A DNA stretch of 9,379 bases from Acidobacteriaceae bacterium (GCA_003162495.1 PMOF01000019.1:1820-11198), one strand, 5' to 3'; positions 1 through 7,014 are shown, counted from the stretch's first letter. Notes: generated from the letters alone by a model not told the origin. A program made the numbers and translations.

Positions 1-2520
1 GGGACTCCGCAGGCGATGCGCGCGCTGGCGGCCGATCACGGCGCGCTGGCGGCACTCGACGAGGAGCTTTCGACTGCCCAGCTGCCCAGGCTGCTGGATT
101 CTGCCTATCCCATGCCCGTAGACCGCTCCCGCGGTTCTCCGTGTGACGAGAATTGCCAGGCCGCGCGCACATTGCTCCGCGCCCTCTCCGCCTCGCTCGA
201 ACGCAACCATCAAGATTCCTGGCTCACCCGGCTTCTTCCTCCCGATTCATCCCCTGACGATCAAAATTTCATCCCCGCCGCGCGTACTCTTGCGCAGGCT
301 ATGGACGCCGATATTTTGGGCGATTACCTCACCGGCGAGCAGGCCGCGCTCACAGCCGACCGGCTTTTTCACGTGCTGGGCAACCCCGCTGGAGAGGACC
401 GGGCTGTCGTGGAGCGGTCTTACGCGCTGATGCGCGCCTCCAATGACGCCGGTTGCTACCAGGCAGTTCATCCGCTGCTGGGGCGCGATGCGCAATTTAC
501 CTGGATTTGGATCGACACCCTCACCCAAGACACGCTTTGCGATTCAACTCCCGGAACCGGCTCCGAGAACAATGCAGCTTTTCTGCGCGCGGTCAGCCTG
601 GCCCAGCAGCGCCACTATGCGCTGCTTGAACTGCGGGCTCGAAACCTGCTGGGGGCGGCGGCCGTCGACGCGGGAGATTCTGAAGCCGCATGGAAGGTTT
701 ATCTGCCCACAATCCGGAAATTTTACAGCGGCGATTATCCCGCCATCCGGCTCTATGCCACACTGTCAGGGCTGGAGGAGGTGGAGCAAACCACTCCGCG
801 CATTCGCCAAACGCTTTTACTACAGCGGGAAGTGGTGGGTGTGCTTGAGTTGACCCGCAGCCGGGAGTTGATTCCCACCGAGCGGCTCAAACTGGCGGCC
901 GCGGCCATTCGCGCCGGTGCGCTGCCTGAAGCGCAAGAGCAAATGCGGCTCGCGCAAAGCGAATTGGCGGCCAATGACGGTGGAAAATCCGTGCAGGGAT
1001 TTCTGGCGGAGAATGAAATCGCCATGGCCAAACTCTACTTTGAGCGGCGGGACGAGGCTGCGTCGGAAAAGATGCTGGATTCGGCGCAACAACATATGGT
1101 GGGTGAGCAGGACACCAATCATGAACGAAGCTATGCGGAGGCACGGGGGCAGTTGAAGCTCGCGCAGGGCCATGCGGACGTGGCTGAACCCATGCTGCGG
1201 GCCGCGATTTTGGAGGAGGAGCGGGAGGCGGGCAAGGGCGGCTCGGAAAGCATTGTTCAGGCCCAGCAGGATCGCACGCTGTACGCCATGCTGGCCGGTG
1301 TATGGCTAGCCCAAGGCCGGCCCGGCGAGGAGATTCTTGCCCTTTGGGAGAGATACCGGCTGCGGATACTAGGCGATCTGGCGCCCGTTTGCCCGGATCG
1401 AGGCCTGGCTTGCCTCAAACCGAAACTGATCGGCGAACTGGCCGCACTCGGCCAGGATCGGGTTGTGGGCCAGGTGGTTCTCACCGATCGGCTTTTGCTT
1501 TACCGGGCCAGCGCCCTGGGCGTGGTCTGGACCCAGGTTGCTGTTCGCTCAGCGGACGTGCTGGCAGCTGCGGAGCCGCTGGAGCGCGCCGTGAGTTCGC
1601 CCGCGACCGCGATGGATTCAGTCGATCTGGCAGCGCGCCGGGTGGGCAGCCTGCTGATTGACCCGCTCAACAAGTTTGACCGGCCTGATGCCGCGGCAGG
1701 CACGAGCAGCCATTTGTCCATCGAGCCTGACCCGCTGCTGGGCAACTTGCCCTGGCCGTCTGTGGCAACCGACGCGGGCTTTTTGGGGTTGCAATTTGAT
1801 CTGCAAGAGATGCCGTCGCTGCTGCTCGATCGCGCGCCTGCCGCGTCCGGAGTTCCGTTTGCCAAACCACCCGGCAGGCCGCTCATTGTGGGTGCTTCCA
1901 TGGCCTCGGGGGAGAGCCAACTGCTGCCTGAAGTGCTGGTAGAGGCCCGTGCGGTGGCCCGCTTTGACACCGATCCCAATCTTCTGCTGGCGGAGCAGGC
2001 CACTGAGCCGCAGGTGGCCGCGCACCTGGCCACAGCCTCAGCGATTCATTTTGCCGGCCATGCGGCGCAGCAGGATGGCGCCACGCACCTGCTGCTGGCC
2101 GCCAACATCACCCCTGCCTCGGGGGCCGGCCAAGACAAGCCCTGGCTGGACAGCGAAATCCTGCGCCGGCATCCGCCCCGCGCCGCGCGCCTGGTGGTCT
2201 TCTCCGCCTGCTCAACCGGAAAGAAGGAAGCGGGCTGGAATCATGGCATGGACGATATTGTGGCCACGCTGGCGGCTCTGGGCGTGCCGGACGTCGTGGC
2301 CACGCGCTGGCAGATTGACTCCGGGTCCGCGGTTCCCCTGATGGACGCGTTCTATGGGGGACTGGCTCAAGGACTGAGCGTGCCCCAGGCTCTGACGAGC
2401 GCGCGGCAAACGCTGATCCGCGATCCGCGCTACCGCCATCCTTATTACTGGGCGGCGTGGTATTCCTCGGGCTCGGGCAGATCGGACCTGCGCGCGGTCT
2501 TCCACGCCGGCAGCTTCTAG
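1..2520 (+). CDS. Helical-repeat CHAT-domain protein (5' partial)
   Basis: The reading frame is open from the first base, so the true start lies outside the window; the ATG at base 16 has no ribosome binding site and is probably internal. Residues below are counted from that ATG. Residues about 1-450 are Ala/Leu-rich amphipathic helices resembling degenerate TPRs, with no clean consensus repeat that I can count. Residues about 480-825 form a CHAT (caspase HetF-associated with TPRs) domain: a strand-like LTDRLLLYRAS segment, a DPLLGNLPWPS segment near 572-582, the His motif IHFAGHA (His682, bases 2059-2061), and the Cys motif VVFSACSTG (Cys732, bases 2209-2211). These are followed by GMDDIVATLAALGVPDVVATRWQID and a C-terminal PYYWAAW. 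The His/Cys dyad is intact, so an active cysteine peptidase is plausible. The substrate is unknown, and no protease partner or gasdermin-like gene is visible nearby. It is convergent with the oxidoreductase gene downstream, 75 bases away. The CHAT assignment is firm; the TPR reading is less so. Confidence 0.9.
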   Translation, partial: GTPQAMRALAADHGALAALDEELSTAQLPRLLDSAYPMPVDRSRGSPCDENCQAARTLLRALSASLERNHQDSWLTRLLPPDSSPDDQNFIPAARTLAQAMDADILGDYLTGEQAALTADRLFHVLGNPAGEDRAVVERSYALMRASNDAGCYQAVHPLLGRDAQFTWIWIDTLTQDTLCDSTPGTGSENNAAFLRAVSLAQQRHYALLELRARNLLGAAAVDAGDSEAAWKVYLPTIRKFYSGDYPAIRLYATLSGLEEVEQTTPRIRQTLLLQREVVGVLELTRSRELIPTERLKLAAAAIRAGALPEAQEQMRLAQSELAANDGGKSVQGFLAENEIAMAKLYFERRDEAASEKMLDSAQQHMVGEQDTNHERSYAEARGQLKLAQGHADVAEPMLRAAILEEEREAGKGGSESIVQAQQDRTLYAMLAGVWLAQGRPGEEILALWERYRLRILGDLAPVCPDRGLACLKPKLIGELAALGQDRVVGQVVLTDRLLLYRASALGVVWTQVAVRSADVLAAAEPLERAVSSPATAMDSVDLAARRVGSLLIDPLNKFDRPDAAAGTSSHLSIEPDPLLGNLPWPSVATDAGFLGLQFDLQEMPSLLLDRAPAASGVPFAKPPGRPLIVGASMASGESQLLPEVLVEARAVARFDTDPNLLLAEQATEPQVAAHLATASAIHFAGHAAQQDGATHLLLAANITPASGAGQDKPWLDSEILRRHPPRAARLVVFSACSTGKKEAGWNHGMDDIVATLAALGVPDVVATRWQIDSGSAVPLMDAFYGGLAQGLSVPQALTSARQTLIRDPRYRHPYYWAAWYSSGSGRSDLRAVFHAGSF

Positions 2521-2595
2521 CTCGGACGGAAGTGGCGCGACTACCAAGGCGTTAGGTGGGGATGAATGAATCGCATTCCGCAATGTGCCATGCTC
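2521..2595. other. Convergent intergenic gap, no terminator seen
   Basis: These 75 bases separate the 3' ends of the CHAT gene (+) and the oxidoreductase gene (-). I see only a very short inverted repeat (GAATG, 5-base loop, CATTC near 2564-2578) with no T tract on either side, which is too weak to call a terminator. The stretch also contains one copy of an 18-base element that recurs after the other gene of the minus-strand pair. Confidence 0.5.
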
Positions 2596-3867
2596 TCAGG
2601 CGAACTGGTCGAGGCTGAATCCGAGTTGATAAGTTTCGCCATGAGCCAGCAGTTCTTCCCAGGTCACTTCGCGGCGCGTCAGCCCGGCCATGCGGCCCAA
2701 CATGCAGCTTAGAGCGGTCTCGACACCGGCGGCGATCTGGTTGTGAGCGTTGCCGGATGTGATGCTGTCGATGAACGTGCGCTCCTTATCGCGATCGGCA
2801 AAGGCCAGATTGTCGGAGAAAGCGCCATTGGCTGCAAACTTGCCAGAGCCGGAAGCGATAGCCGTAGAATCCTGCCACGCCCACGCCTGCGCCCCCGTAA
2901 TCTGCACCGGACCGGAGTAAGGAACCGATGCAGAGCCGGTTGCGCCGAAGAGCTTGAGACCAGCATCGAAAACGCTGTCGACGCCAAACTGCGTTGACGA
3001 GAAGGAGAGATGGACGTCGCTCGGATAGGTGAAGTCGATCTGGTAATTGTCCCAGCAATCGCCGAAGTGGGTGAGGATGTTGCGGCCTCCGGTCGCGGTC
3101 GCCTTCAGGGGATGCGCGTCCAGGAGCCAATTGCAAAGATCGATGATGTGGATATTCTGCTCGACCAGGATGTCGCCGGAGAGCGCGCGGTCCCAGAGCC
3201 AGTTGCGCAGACGATATTCGTCGGGTGAAGCGCCGCGGGGCTTCTTTTCCGTTGATGCCGGCGCGTTGTAATTGGCAGTTACGGCGGCGATCTTGCCCAG
3301 TGCACCCGCCTTGATTCTGTCGGCAATGGCGGCGATCGGCGGCGCGCTGCGGCATTGGAATCCGACGTCGACGCTTTGCGTGGGCTTGACGCGTTTGGCA
3401 ATTTCGAGCGCATGCTGCGCTTGGCGGATGTCGATGCCGAGCGGCTTCTCGCAATAGACATGCTTGCCTGACGCAACAGCGGCAGAGAGATGCTCGACGT
3501 GAAAGAAAGGTGGCGTGGAAATCTGAATCAGATCGACGTCCGGGGACGCAGCGAGTTGTTCGAAGGCATGAGGTCCGTGAAAAAGCAGCTTGCTGTCGAG
3601 GGGCGCACGGCCAAGGCCCGCGTTCAGCTGGTCAAAGTGGCTGTGGCCGACGTCAAGCTGATCGGGGAAGAGATCGGCGAGGGCTACCACTTGAGCGGAG
3701 GTGTTCTTGGAGAAAGAATCTGCCACCGAGGTGCCACGGTTGCCGCAGCCGAGCAGACCGTGTCGCACGGCGGAGTTGGCCGCGTAGCCGAAGGCCGCGC
3801 CTGAGTTGATCAGAAGCAGGCTGGAAGCGGCTCCGGTTCCTCTTTGAAGAAACTGCCTGCGGTTCAT
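2596..3867 (-). CDS. Tat-exported Gfo/Idh/MocA-family oxidoreductase
   Basis: This 423-residue protein matches the NAD(P)-dependent Gfo/Idh/MocA sugar oxidoreductases. It opens with a twin-arginine signal (NRRQFLQRG, Arg3-Arg4) and a hydrophobic, Ala-rich stretch to about residue 30, so it should be exported folded. A Rossmann glycine motif GCGNRG lies at 40-45, the family CEKPLG motif with the candidate catalytic Lys141 at 139-144, and an active-site EQNIHIIDLC segment (His240, Asp243) at 236-245. The remainder is the C-terminal alpha/beta substrate domain. Length is normal for an exported member. The ATG at 3867 is preceded by AAAGGAG and puts the Tat motif at the very N terminus. It is the second gene of a minus-strand pair, 63 bases after a Tat-exported TIM-barrel enzyme. 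By analogy with glucose-fructose oxidoreductase, the cofactor may be loaded before export. The substrate (a sugar, cyclitol or glycoside) cannot be read from sequence. Confidence 0.92.
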   Translation of the reverse strand: MNRRQFLQRGTGAASSLLLINSGAAFGYAANSAVRHGLLGCGNRGTSVADSFSKNTSAQVVALADLFPDQLDVGHSHFDQLNAGLGRAPLDSKLLFHGPHAFEQLAASPDVDLIQISTPPFFHVEHLSAAVASGKHVYCEKPLGIDIRQAQHALEIAKRVKPTQSVDVGFQCRSAPPIAAIADRIKAGALGKIAAVTANYNAPASTEKKPRGASPDEYRLRNWLWDRALSGDILVEQNIHIIDLCNWLLDAHPLKATATGGRNILTHFGDCWDNYQIDFTYPSDVHLSFSSTQFGVDSVFDAGLKLFGATGSASVPYSGPVQITGAQAWAWQDSTAIASGSGKFAANGAFSDNLAFADRDKERTFIDSITSGNAHNQIAAGVETALSCMLGRMAGLTRREVTWEELLAHGETYQLGFSLDQFA

Positions 3868-3877
3868 AGAGCCTCAT

Positions 3878-3884
3878 CTCCTTT
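3878..3884 (-). promoter_or_regulatory. Ribosome binding site of the oxidoreductase gene
   Basis: The minus strand reads AAAGGAG, 10 bases before the ATG at 3867. An out-of-frame ATG touches the GGAG directly (3877-3875) and is too close to be used. The spacing supports the 3867 start, which also begins the Tat signal. Confidence 0.7.
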
Positions 3885-3930
3885 AAAGTGGTGACGAATG
3901 AATCGAACACCCCGCGCCTGCCGGCCACGA

Positions 3931-4866
3931 TCAAGCCAGGACGTCGTGGAGTATTCTTTCGAGATAGATCTTTTCCTGGCGGACATCCTCGATCTGCTGG
4001 GGGCCGGAAGTCTCGCGTTCGATGGTGATGGCGCCGGCGTAGCCGAGGCGGTGAAGCTTGGTGAAAACCTGCCTGAAGTCGACCAGCCCCTTCCCGATCA
4101 GCACCTCTTCTCCGAGTTTGCTGGGGTCGGTGGGCCAGCGCCCGTCTTTTGCATGAACGCTGCGCACATGCTGCCCGATGATGTCGGCGGCGTCGACGGG
4201 ATTGGCTTTGCCGTAGAGGATCAGGTTTGCAGTATCCAAGCCGACGGCGAGATTGGGCATGGCCACATCGCGGATCATGCGCGACATGGTGGTCGGAGTC
4301 TCCTGGCCGGTCTCCATCAGGAAGTATTGTCCATTGTCCTGGCAGTGCTGCGTGACGGTTCGGATAGCTTCAACCGCACCAGGGTAGTGTGGATCGGCGG
4401 GATCCTCGGGAATAAAGCCGCAGTGGGTCTGAACCTGGGGCACGCCCAGCAACTTGGCAAAGTCGGAGACTTGGCAAAGAGCGTCGATGCGGGCAGCGCG
4501 GGTTTTAGGAGGAACCAGGCCGATGGTGGAAGGTCCGCGCATGAAGTTCCATTCCAGGGGCGGAGGGCCGACCACCTCGACCGTGGTGGCAACCAATTCG
4601 TACTTGGTGAGCAGATCACGAAACTGCGCTGCCAGATCGGACGTGAAGCCGTTGATGTACCCGTCGAGGGATAAGAAGCAGTTGGAAAAGCCGATGTCAT
4701 GAACGCGGCGGAAGGTTGCCTCAGGGGCGCCGAACGGACTAATGAGGAGGCCCACATCCATTGGCTTGATCGCGGCGGGTGCGTTGGCAGTGAAAGCCGC
4801 TGCGGGGTGCAGCTGCTCCGCGAGAACGGCGGCGGATGCAACGCCGAGGAACCTTCGCCGATCCAT
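3931..4866 (-). CDS. Tat-exported xylose-isomerase-like TIM-barrel protein
   Basis: This 311-residue protein belongs to the AP-endonuclease-2/xylose-isomerase-like TIM-barrel superfamily (sugar phosphate isomerase/epimerase type). From the ATG at 4866 it opens with a twin-arginine signal, MDRRRFLG, and an Ala-rich hydrophobic segment to about residue 30. The barrel then carries the expected metal and substrate residues in family order: THCG (His148), FLMETG (Glu185), VGLDTANL (Asp211), SVHAKDG (His238) and ITIERE (Glu283). A divalent-metal isomerase, epimerase or lyase is therefore plausible. The same frame is open upstream to an ATG at 4917, but that start would bury the Tat motif behind 17 extra residues, whereas 4866 has AAAGGA six bases upstream. 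It is the first gene of the pair with the Gfo/Idh/MocA oxidoreductase, and both products appear to be exported, suggesting consecutive steps on one sugar-like substrate outside the cytoplasm. The exact reaction is not determinable. Confidence 0.9.
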   Translation of the reverse strand: MDRRRFLGVASAAVLAEQLHPAAAFTANAPAAIKPMDVGLLISPFGAPEATFRRVHDIGFSNCFLSLDGYINGFTSDLAAQFRDLLTKYELVATTVEVVGPPPLEWNFMRGPSTIGLVPPKTRAARIDALCQVSDFAKLLGVPQVQTHCGFIPEDPADPHYPGAVEAIRTVTQHCQDNGQYFLMETGQETPTTMSRMIRDVAMPNLAVGLDTANLILYGKANPVDAADIIGQHVRSVHAKDGRWPTDPSKLGEEVLIGKGLVDFRQVFTKLHRLGYAGAITIERETSGPQQIEDVRQEKIYLERILHDVLA

Positions 4867-4872
4867 CGAGTT

Positions 4873-4878
4873 TCCTTT
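4873..4878 (-). promoter_or_regulatory. Ribosome binding site deciding the TIM-barrel start
   Basis: The minus strand reads AAAGGA six bases before the ATG at 4866. It favours this start over the in-frame ATG at 4917 and leaves the RRRFLG Tat motif at residues 3-8. Confidence 0.7.
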
Positions 4879-4914
4879 CCAGACGAAACGATTTGCAGGA
4901 ACCTCTTTTTTTAG

Positions 4915-4949
4915 CACAAACCGCCGGTAACGCGCTGACGGTGCTTGTG
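4915..4949 (-). repeat. Imperfect inverted repeat between the two minus-strand units
   Basis: On the + strand CACAAACCG (4915-4923) faces CGGTGCTTGTG (4939-4949). The arms pair as 5 + 4 base pairs with a two-base GC bulge and a 15-base loop. It starts 43 bases past the lipoprotein stop and ends 49 bases before the TIM-barrel ATG. On the transcribed (minus) strand it is followed by an A7 tract, not a T tract, so it does not fit a classical intrinsic terminator. It could be an operator for the sugar-enzyme pair or a 3'-end stabilising hairpin; no clear -35/-10 pair was found beside it. Confidence 0.35.
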
Positions 4950-4991
4950 AAATCCGAAGTTCTCGCTTGGCGCCCGGCTTGACCCGCCTGG

Positions 4992-5888
4992 CTATTGGAG
5001 ATCCTGAATCGGGGTTCCGGGGGGAATGTTGTTGATGACGAACTGATCGTCGGGCAGCGTTTGGTTCTCGCTCACTTTGTCTACGGTGAGAACGATTTGA
5101 GACTCCTCAAGCGGGCGCCTGATGGTGATCGTCGAAGGAAACCTGGTGGAATCGAAATCCGCATAGCCGGCATAAAAAACCTGGGTCTCCAGGTTGCCGT
5201 CGCTGTCGTACACATCCTCCTGATAAGGCAGCAGGTCGTCCCGGTGGAAGGTGATTTCCCGCAGAGTCACCAATTGCTGACTACCGCCTTTGCGCCGCCC
5301 CACGTTCAGGATGTATTCCGGTACCAGGAGGAAATGTTTCTTGGCCGCGTCTTCCACAGTGACAGTTACTGAAGTGACGGAATACAGATCGTCGGGTTCC
5401 AGTCCACGTACGACCATGGCGTCGAGAAAGAATCCCGGCCGCATGTTCTCCACCAGGCTGGCCGACTTCTTCCTTACCATGTTGGAACCTTTGTACACCT
5501 TGTTGTAGTGCGGAATATACATTGTAAAGTGCTTTCCGTCGCTGACCATATCGAACATCTCGCTGCCGATTACCGGCAGCCGGCCATAGACGCGCAGCAT
5601 CTCAGGTTTGCGCATCATGATCTGACCGCGGAAAGTGGTGTAGTCCTTGGCCATGCCCTCATTGGTCTTGAGCTGGCTGGCCTGAATCTCGACAGAAGCG
5701 GTCAGGGAATTGAGCGAGGTCCAGCGCTGATTGAGCTGCGCGACGAGTTCCTCAGGGGTCACGGTCTGCACAATCGCCGGCGCCTTGGGCACCGGCAGCC
5801 TGCGAGTGGTGGAGAGGATGAAGCAACCCGAAAGCAGCAGTGGAAGAAACAGCGCGGTGAGAGAAGCAAGACGATAGCCGGTCTTCAT
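4992..5888 (-). CDS. Predicted lipoprotein, LolA/LolB or DUF4292-like
   Basis: This 298-residue protein starts with a short positive region and a hydrophobic stretch ending in the lipobox LLSGC (Cys22), a signal peptidase II signal. The residue after Cys is Phe, not Asp; under the proteobacterial sorting rule that would mean outer membrane, but the rule is unproven for this phylum. The mature part (about 45-290) looks like a beta-rich lipoprotein-carrier fold: a helix VAQLNQRWTSLNSLTASVEI, then FRGQIMMRKPEMLRVYGRLP, DMVSDGKHFTMYIPHYNKVYKG, and later strands such as YADFDSTRFPSTITI and the closing DDQFVINNIPPGTP. This pattern is typical of LolA/LolB-like and DUF4292 proteins. The ATG overlaps the mltG stop as ATGA, and AGGTGG lies just upstream, so translation is probably coupled. 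Its job is unknown; carriage of lipid or lipoprotein or a partner role in envelope assembly are possibilities. The lipoprotein call is firm, the family call moderate. Confidence 0.8.
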   Translation of the reverse strand: MKTGYRLASLTALFLPLLLSGCFILSTTRRLPVPKAPAIVQTVTPEELVAQLNQRWTSLNSLTASVEIQASQLKTNEGMAKDYTTFRGQIMMRKPEMLRVYGRLPVIGSEMFDMVSDGKHFTMYIPHYNKVYKGSNMVRKKSASLVENMRPGFFLDAMVVRGLEPDDLYSVTSVTVTVEDAAKKHFLLVPEYILNVGRRKGGSQQLVTLREITFHRDDLLPYQEDVYDSDGNLETQVFYAGYADFDSTRFPSTITIRRPLEESQIVLTVDKVSENQTLPDDQFVINNIPPGTPIQDLQ

Positions 5889-6925
5889 CGGCCACCTGCT
5901 TTTTTTTCGGCGCTTCGGTAGCCTGCCACGTTGCGGTTGTGCTCTTCCAGGGTGCTGGCAAATAAAGACCGGCCCTGCGGATTGGCCCCGGCGGCCACAA
6001 AATAAAGGTAGTCGGTGCTTGCGGGGTCCATAGCCGCCTTGAGCGACGGTACGCCGGGATTGGCCACCGGGCCTGGCGGCAGGCCGGGATGCAGATAGGT
6101 GTTGTAGACGGTATCGTGGCTCAAATCGCTTTGGTGGATCGCGCCTTGCCAGCGGCCCTCGACCTCCAGCCCATAGATCACAGAGGGGTCGGTCATGAGC
6201 GGCATGTTTTTGGCCAGCCGGTTCTCAAAGACGCTGGCCACCAGCGGACGCTCCGCATCCACGGCCGTCTCCCGCTCCACCAGCGAGGCCAGGGTCACCA
6301 CCTCATGCACGTTCTGCTTCAAACCCAGTTGAGTGGCCACCGCGCGGAAACGCCGAACCATGGTTGCGCAGATCAGCGCCGGACTGGCTGAACGCGCGAA
6401 ATGATAGGTGTCAGGGAACAGGTAGCCCTCCAGGCTTGTTGCTTTGGGATCCAGATCGGTCACCAGGGCCGTCTGGTTTGCCGCCGCATCCAGAAAAATC
6501 CCTTTGGCGCCCAACCCTGCCTCTTCCAGGCGGGCTGCAATATCAAAGATGGTCGCGCCTTCCGGAATGGTGACTGTCCGGGTAAAAACATCTCCGCGCG
6601 CGATTCGCGCATAGACCTCGGTGACCGGCGCCGGATGATCGAACCGATACTCGCCGGCCCGCAGCGTCCCCCGCTTCCACACCCGCATCAGATCGAAGCC
6701 AAACTGGCTGCGCACCACGCCGGCGGCCTGCAACTGCTGCCCGATGCGCACCGTGGAAGAGCCCGGCGCCAGTTCGACAAACGTCTCCTGATTGGGCCCG
6801 AACGGGAAAAAGACCAGCCAGGCGGCTCCTCCGGCCGCAAGCAGCAGAATAAGAAAGATCGCCAGCAGGAACCTCGCCGCGCCAGAACTCTTCTTCTGTC
6901 TCTTATTCCGTCCGCGGCCTGCCAT
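5885..6925 (-). CDS. mltG: MltG-like endolytic murein transglycosylase
   Basis: This 346-residue YceG/MltG-family protein is a membrane-anchored lytic transglycosylase that cuts nascent peptidoglycan strands and limits their length. A basic cytoplasmic tail (1-16, rich in Arg and Lys) precedes one membrane segment (about 17-40). A LysM-like subdomain follows at about 48-115, then the catalytic domain with TIPEGATIFDIA (119-130), EGYLFPDTY (166-174), TLASLVERET (211-220, containing the candidate catalytic Glu217) and YNTYLHPGLPPGPVANPG (274-291). Length matches the family. The ATG at 6925 is the first possible start, because an in-frame TAA lies three codons upstream. Its Shine-Dalgarno is weak (GAAGGG about 13 bases away). 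The last codons contain an A8 run, and the TGA overlaps the lipoprotein ATG. ruvX lies divergently 205 bases away; ruvX and mltG are also neighbours in Bacillus subtilis (yrrK/yrrL), which supports both calls. Confidence 0.95.
   Translation of the reverse strand: MAGRGRNKRQKKSSGAARFLLAIFLILLLAAGGAAWLVFFPFGPNQETFVELAPGSSTVRIGQQLQAAGVVRSQFGFDLMRVWKRGTLRAGEYRFDHPAPVTEVYARIARGDVFTRTVTIPEGATIFDIAARLEEAGLGAKGIFLDAAANQTALVTDLDPKATSLEGYLFPDTYHFARSASPALICATMVRRFRAVATQLGLKQNVHEVVTLASLVERETAVDAERPLVASVFENRLAKNMPLMTDPSVIYGLEVEGRWQGAIHQSDLSHDTVYNTYLHPGLPPGPVANPGVPSLKAAMDPASTDYLYFVAAGANPQGRSLFASTLEEHNRNVAGYRSAEKKAGGR
5892..5897 (-). promoter_or_regulatory. Ribosome binding site of the lipoprotein gene inside mltG
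   Basis: The minus strand reads AGGTGG three bases before the ATG at 5888, within the last codons of mltG. The spacing is short, but the ATGA stop/start overlap means a ribosome ending mltG can restart directly. Confidence 0.55.
5900..5907 (-). other. A8 run at the 3' end of mltG, possible slippery site
   Basis: The coding (minus) strand has eight consecutive A in the codons GAA AAA AAA, four codons before the mltG TGA. This is an in-frame A AAA AAA heptamer. A -1 shift there reads AGC AGG TGG CCG ATG and runs without a stop into the lipoprotein frame. It may equally be just a Lys-Lys pair, or an A-rich ribosome enhancer before the lipoprotein start. Confidence 0.3.
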
Positions 6926-6959
6926 TTCGTGTTATCGACCCTTCATGCAGTAAAGACGC

Positions 6960-6982
6960 GAGAAAACCCCATGGGGATTCTC
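6960..6982. repeat. Inverted repeat in the mltG-ruvX divergent region
   Basis: GAGAA (6960-6964) pairs with TTCTC (6978-6982) around the palindrome CCCCATGGGG (6967-6976), leaving a small 2x1 internal loop. As DNA it could bind a dimeric regulator. As RNA it would form a hairpin in the mltG 5' leader, 35 bases before the ATG. It has no adjacent T tract on either strand that would make it a convincing terminator. Confidence 0.4.
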
Positions 6983-6987
6983 TACCC

Positions 6988-7014
6988 TTGATTGTATCGG
7001 GTTGATTGCATCGG
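6988..7014 (+). repeat. Tandem direct repeat TTGATTGYATCGG
   Basis: Two 13-base copies, TTGATTGTATCGG (6988-7000) and TTGATTGCATCGG (7002-7014), differ at one position and are offset by 14 bases. They lie between the divergent genes mltG and ruvX, next to the inverted repeat. On the minus strand the first copy contains TACAAT (6996-6991), a fair -10 hexamer for mltG, but no good -35 lies 16-18 bases upstream. Tandem half-sites for a regulator are the simplest reading, unproven. Confidence 0.45.

Noticed and set aside
1500..2033. A 177-codon minus-strand frame within the CHAT gene
   Set aside because: Ser/Ala/Arg-rich shadow of the CHAT domain coding region, with no motif of its own.
3898..4674. 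A 258-codon + strand open frame opposite the TIM-barrel gene
   Set aside because: The opposing frame carries a Tat signal and all metal-site motifs; this one shows none and has no convincing ribosome binding site.
4906..4912. T7 run on the + strand as an intrinsic terminator
   Set aside because: The hairpin lies on the downstream side of the T run on the + strand, the reverse of terminator order, and no + strand gene ends here.
4867..4917. Upstream ATG (4917) as the start of the TIM-barrel protein
   Set aside because: It would place 17 residues before the twin-arginine motif, while the ATG at 4866 has a good AAAGGA at six bases.
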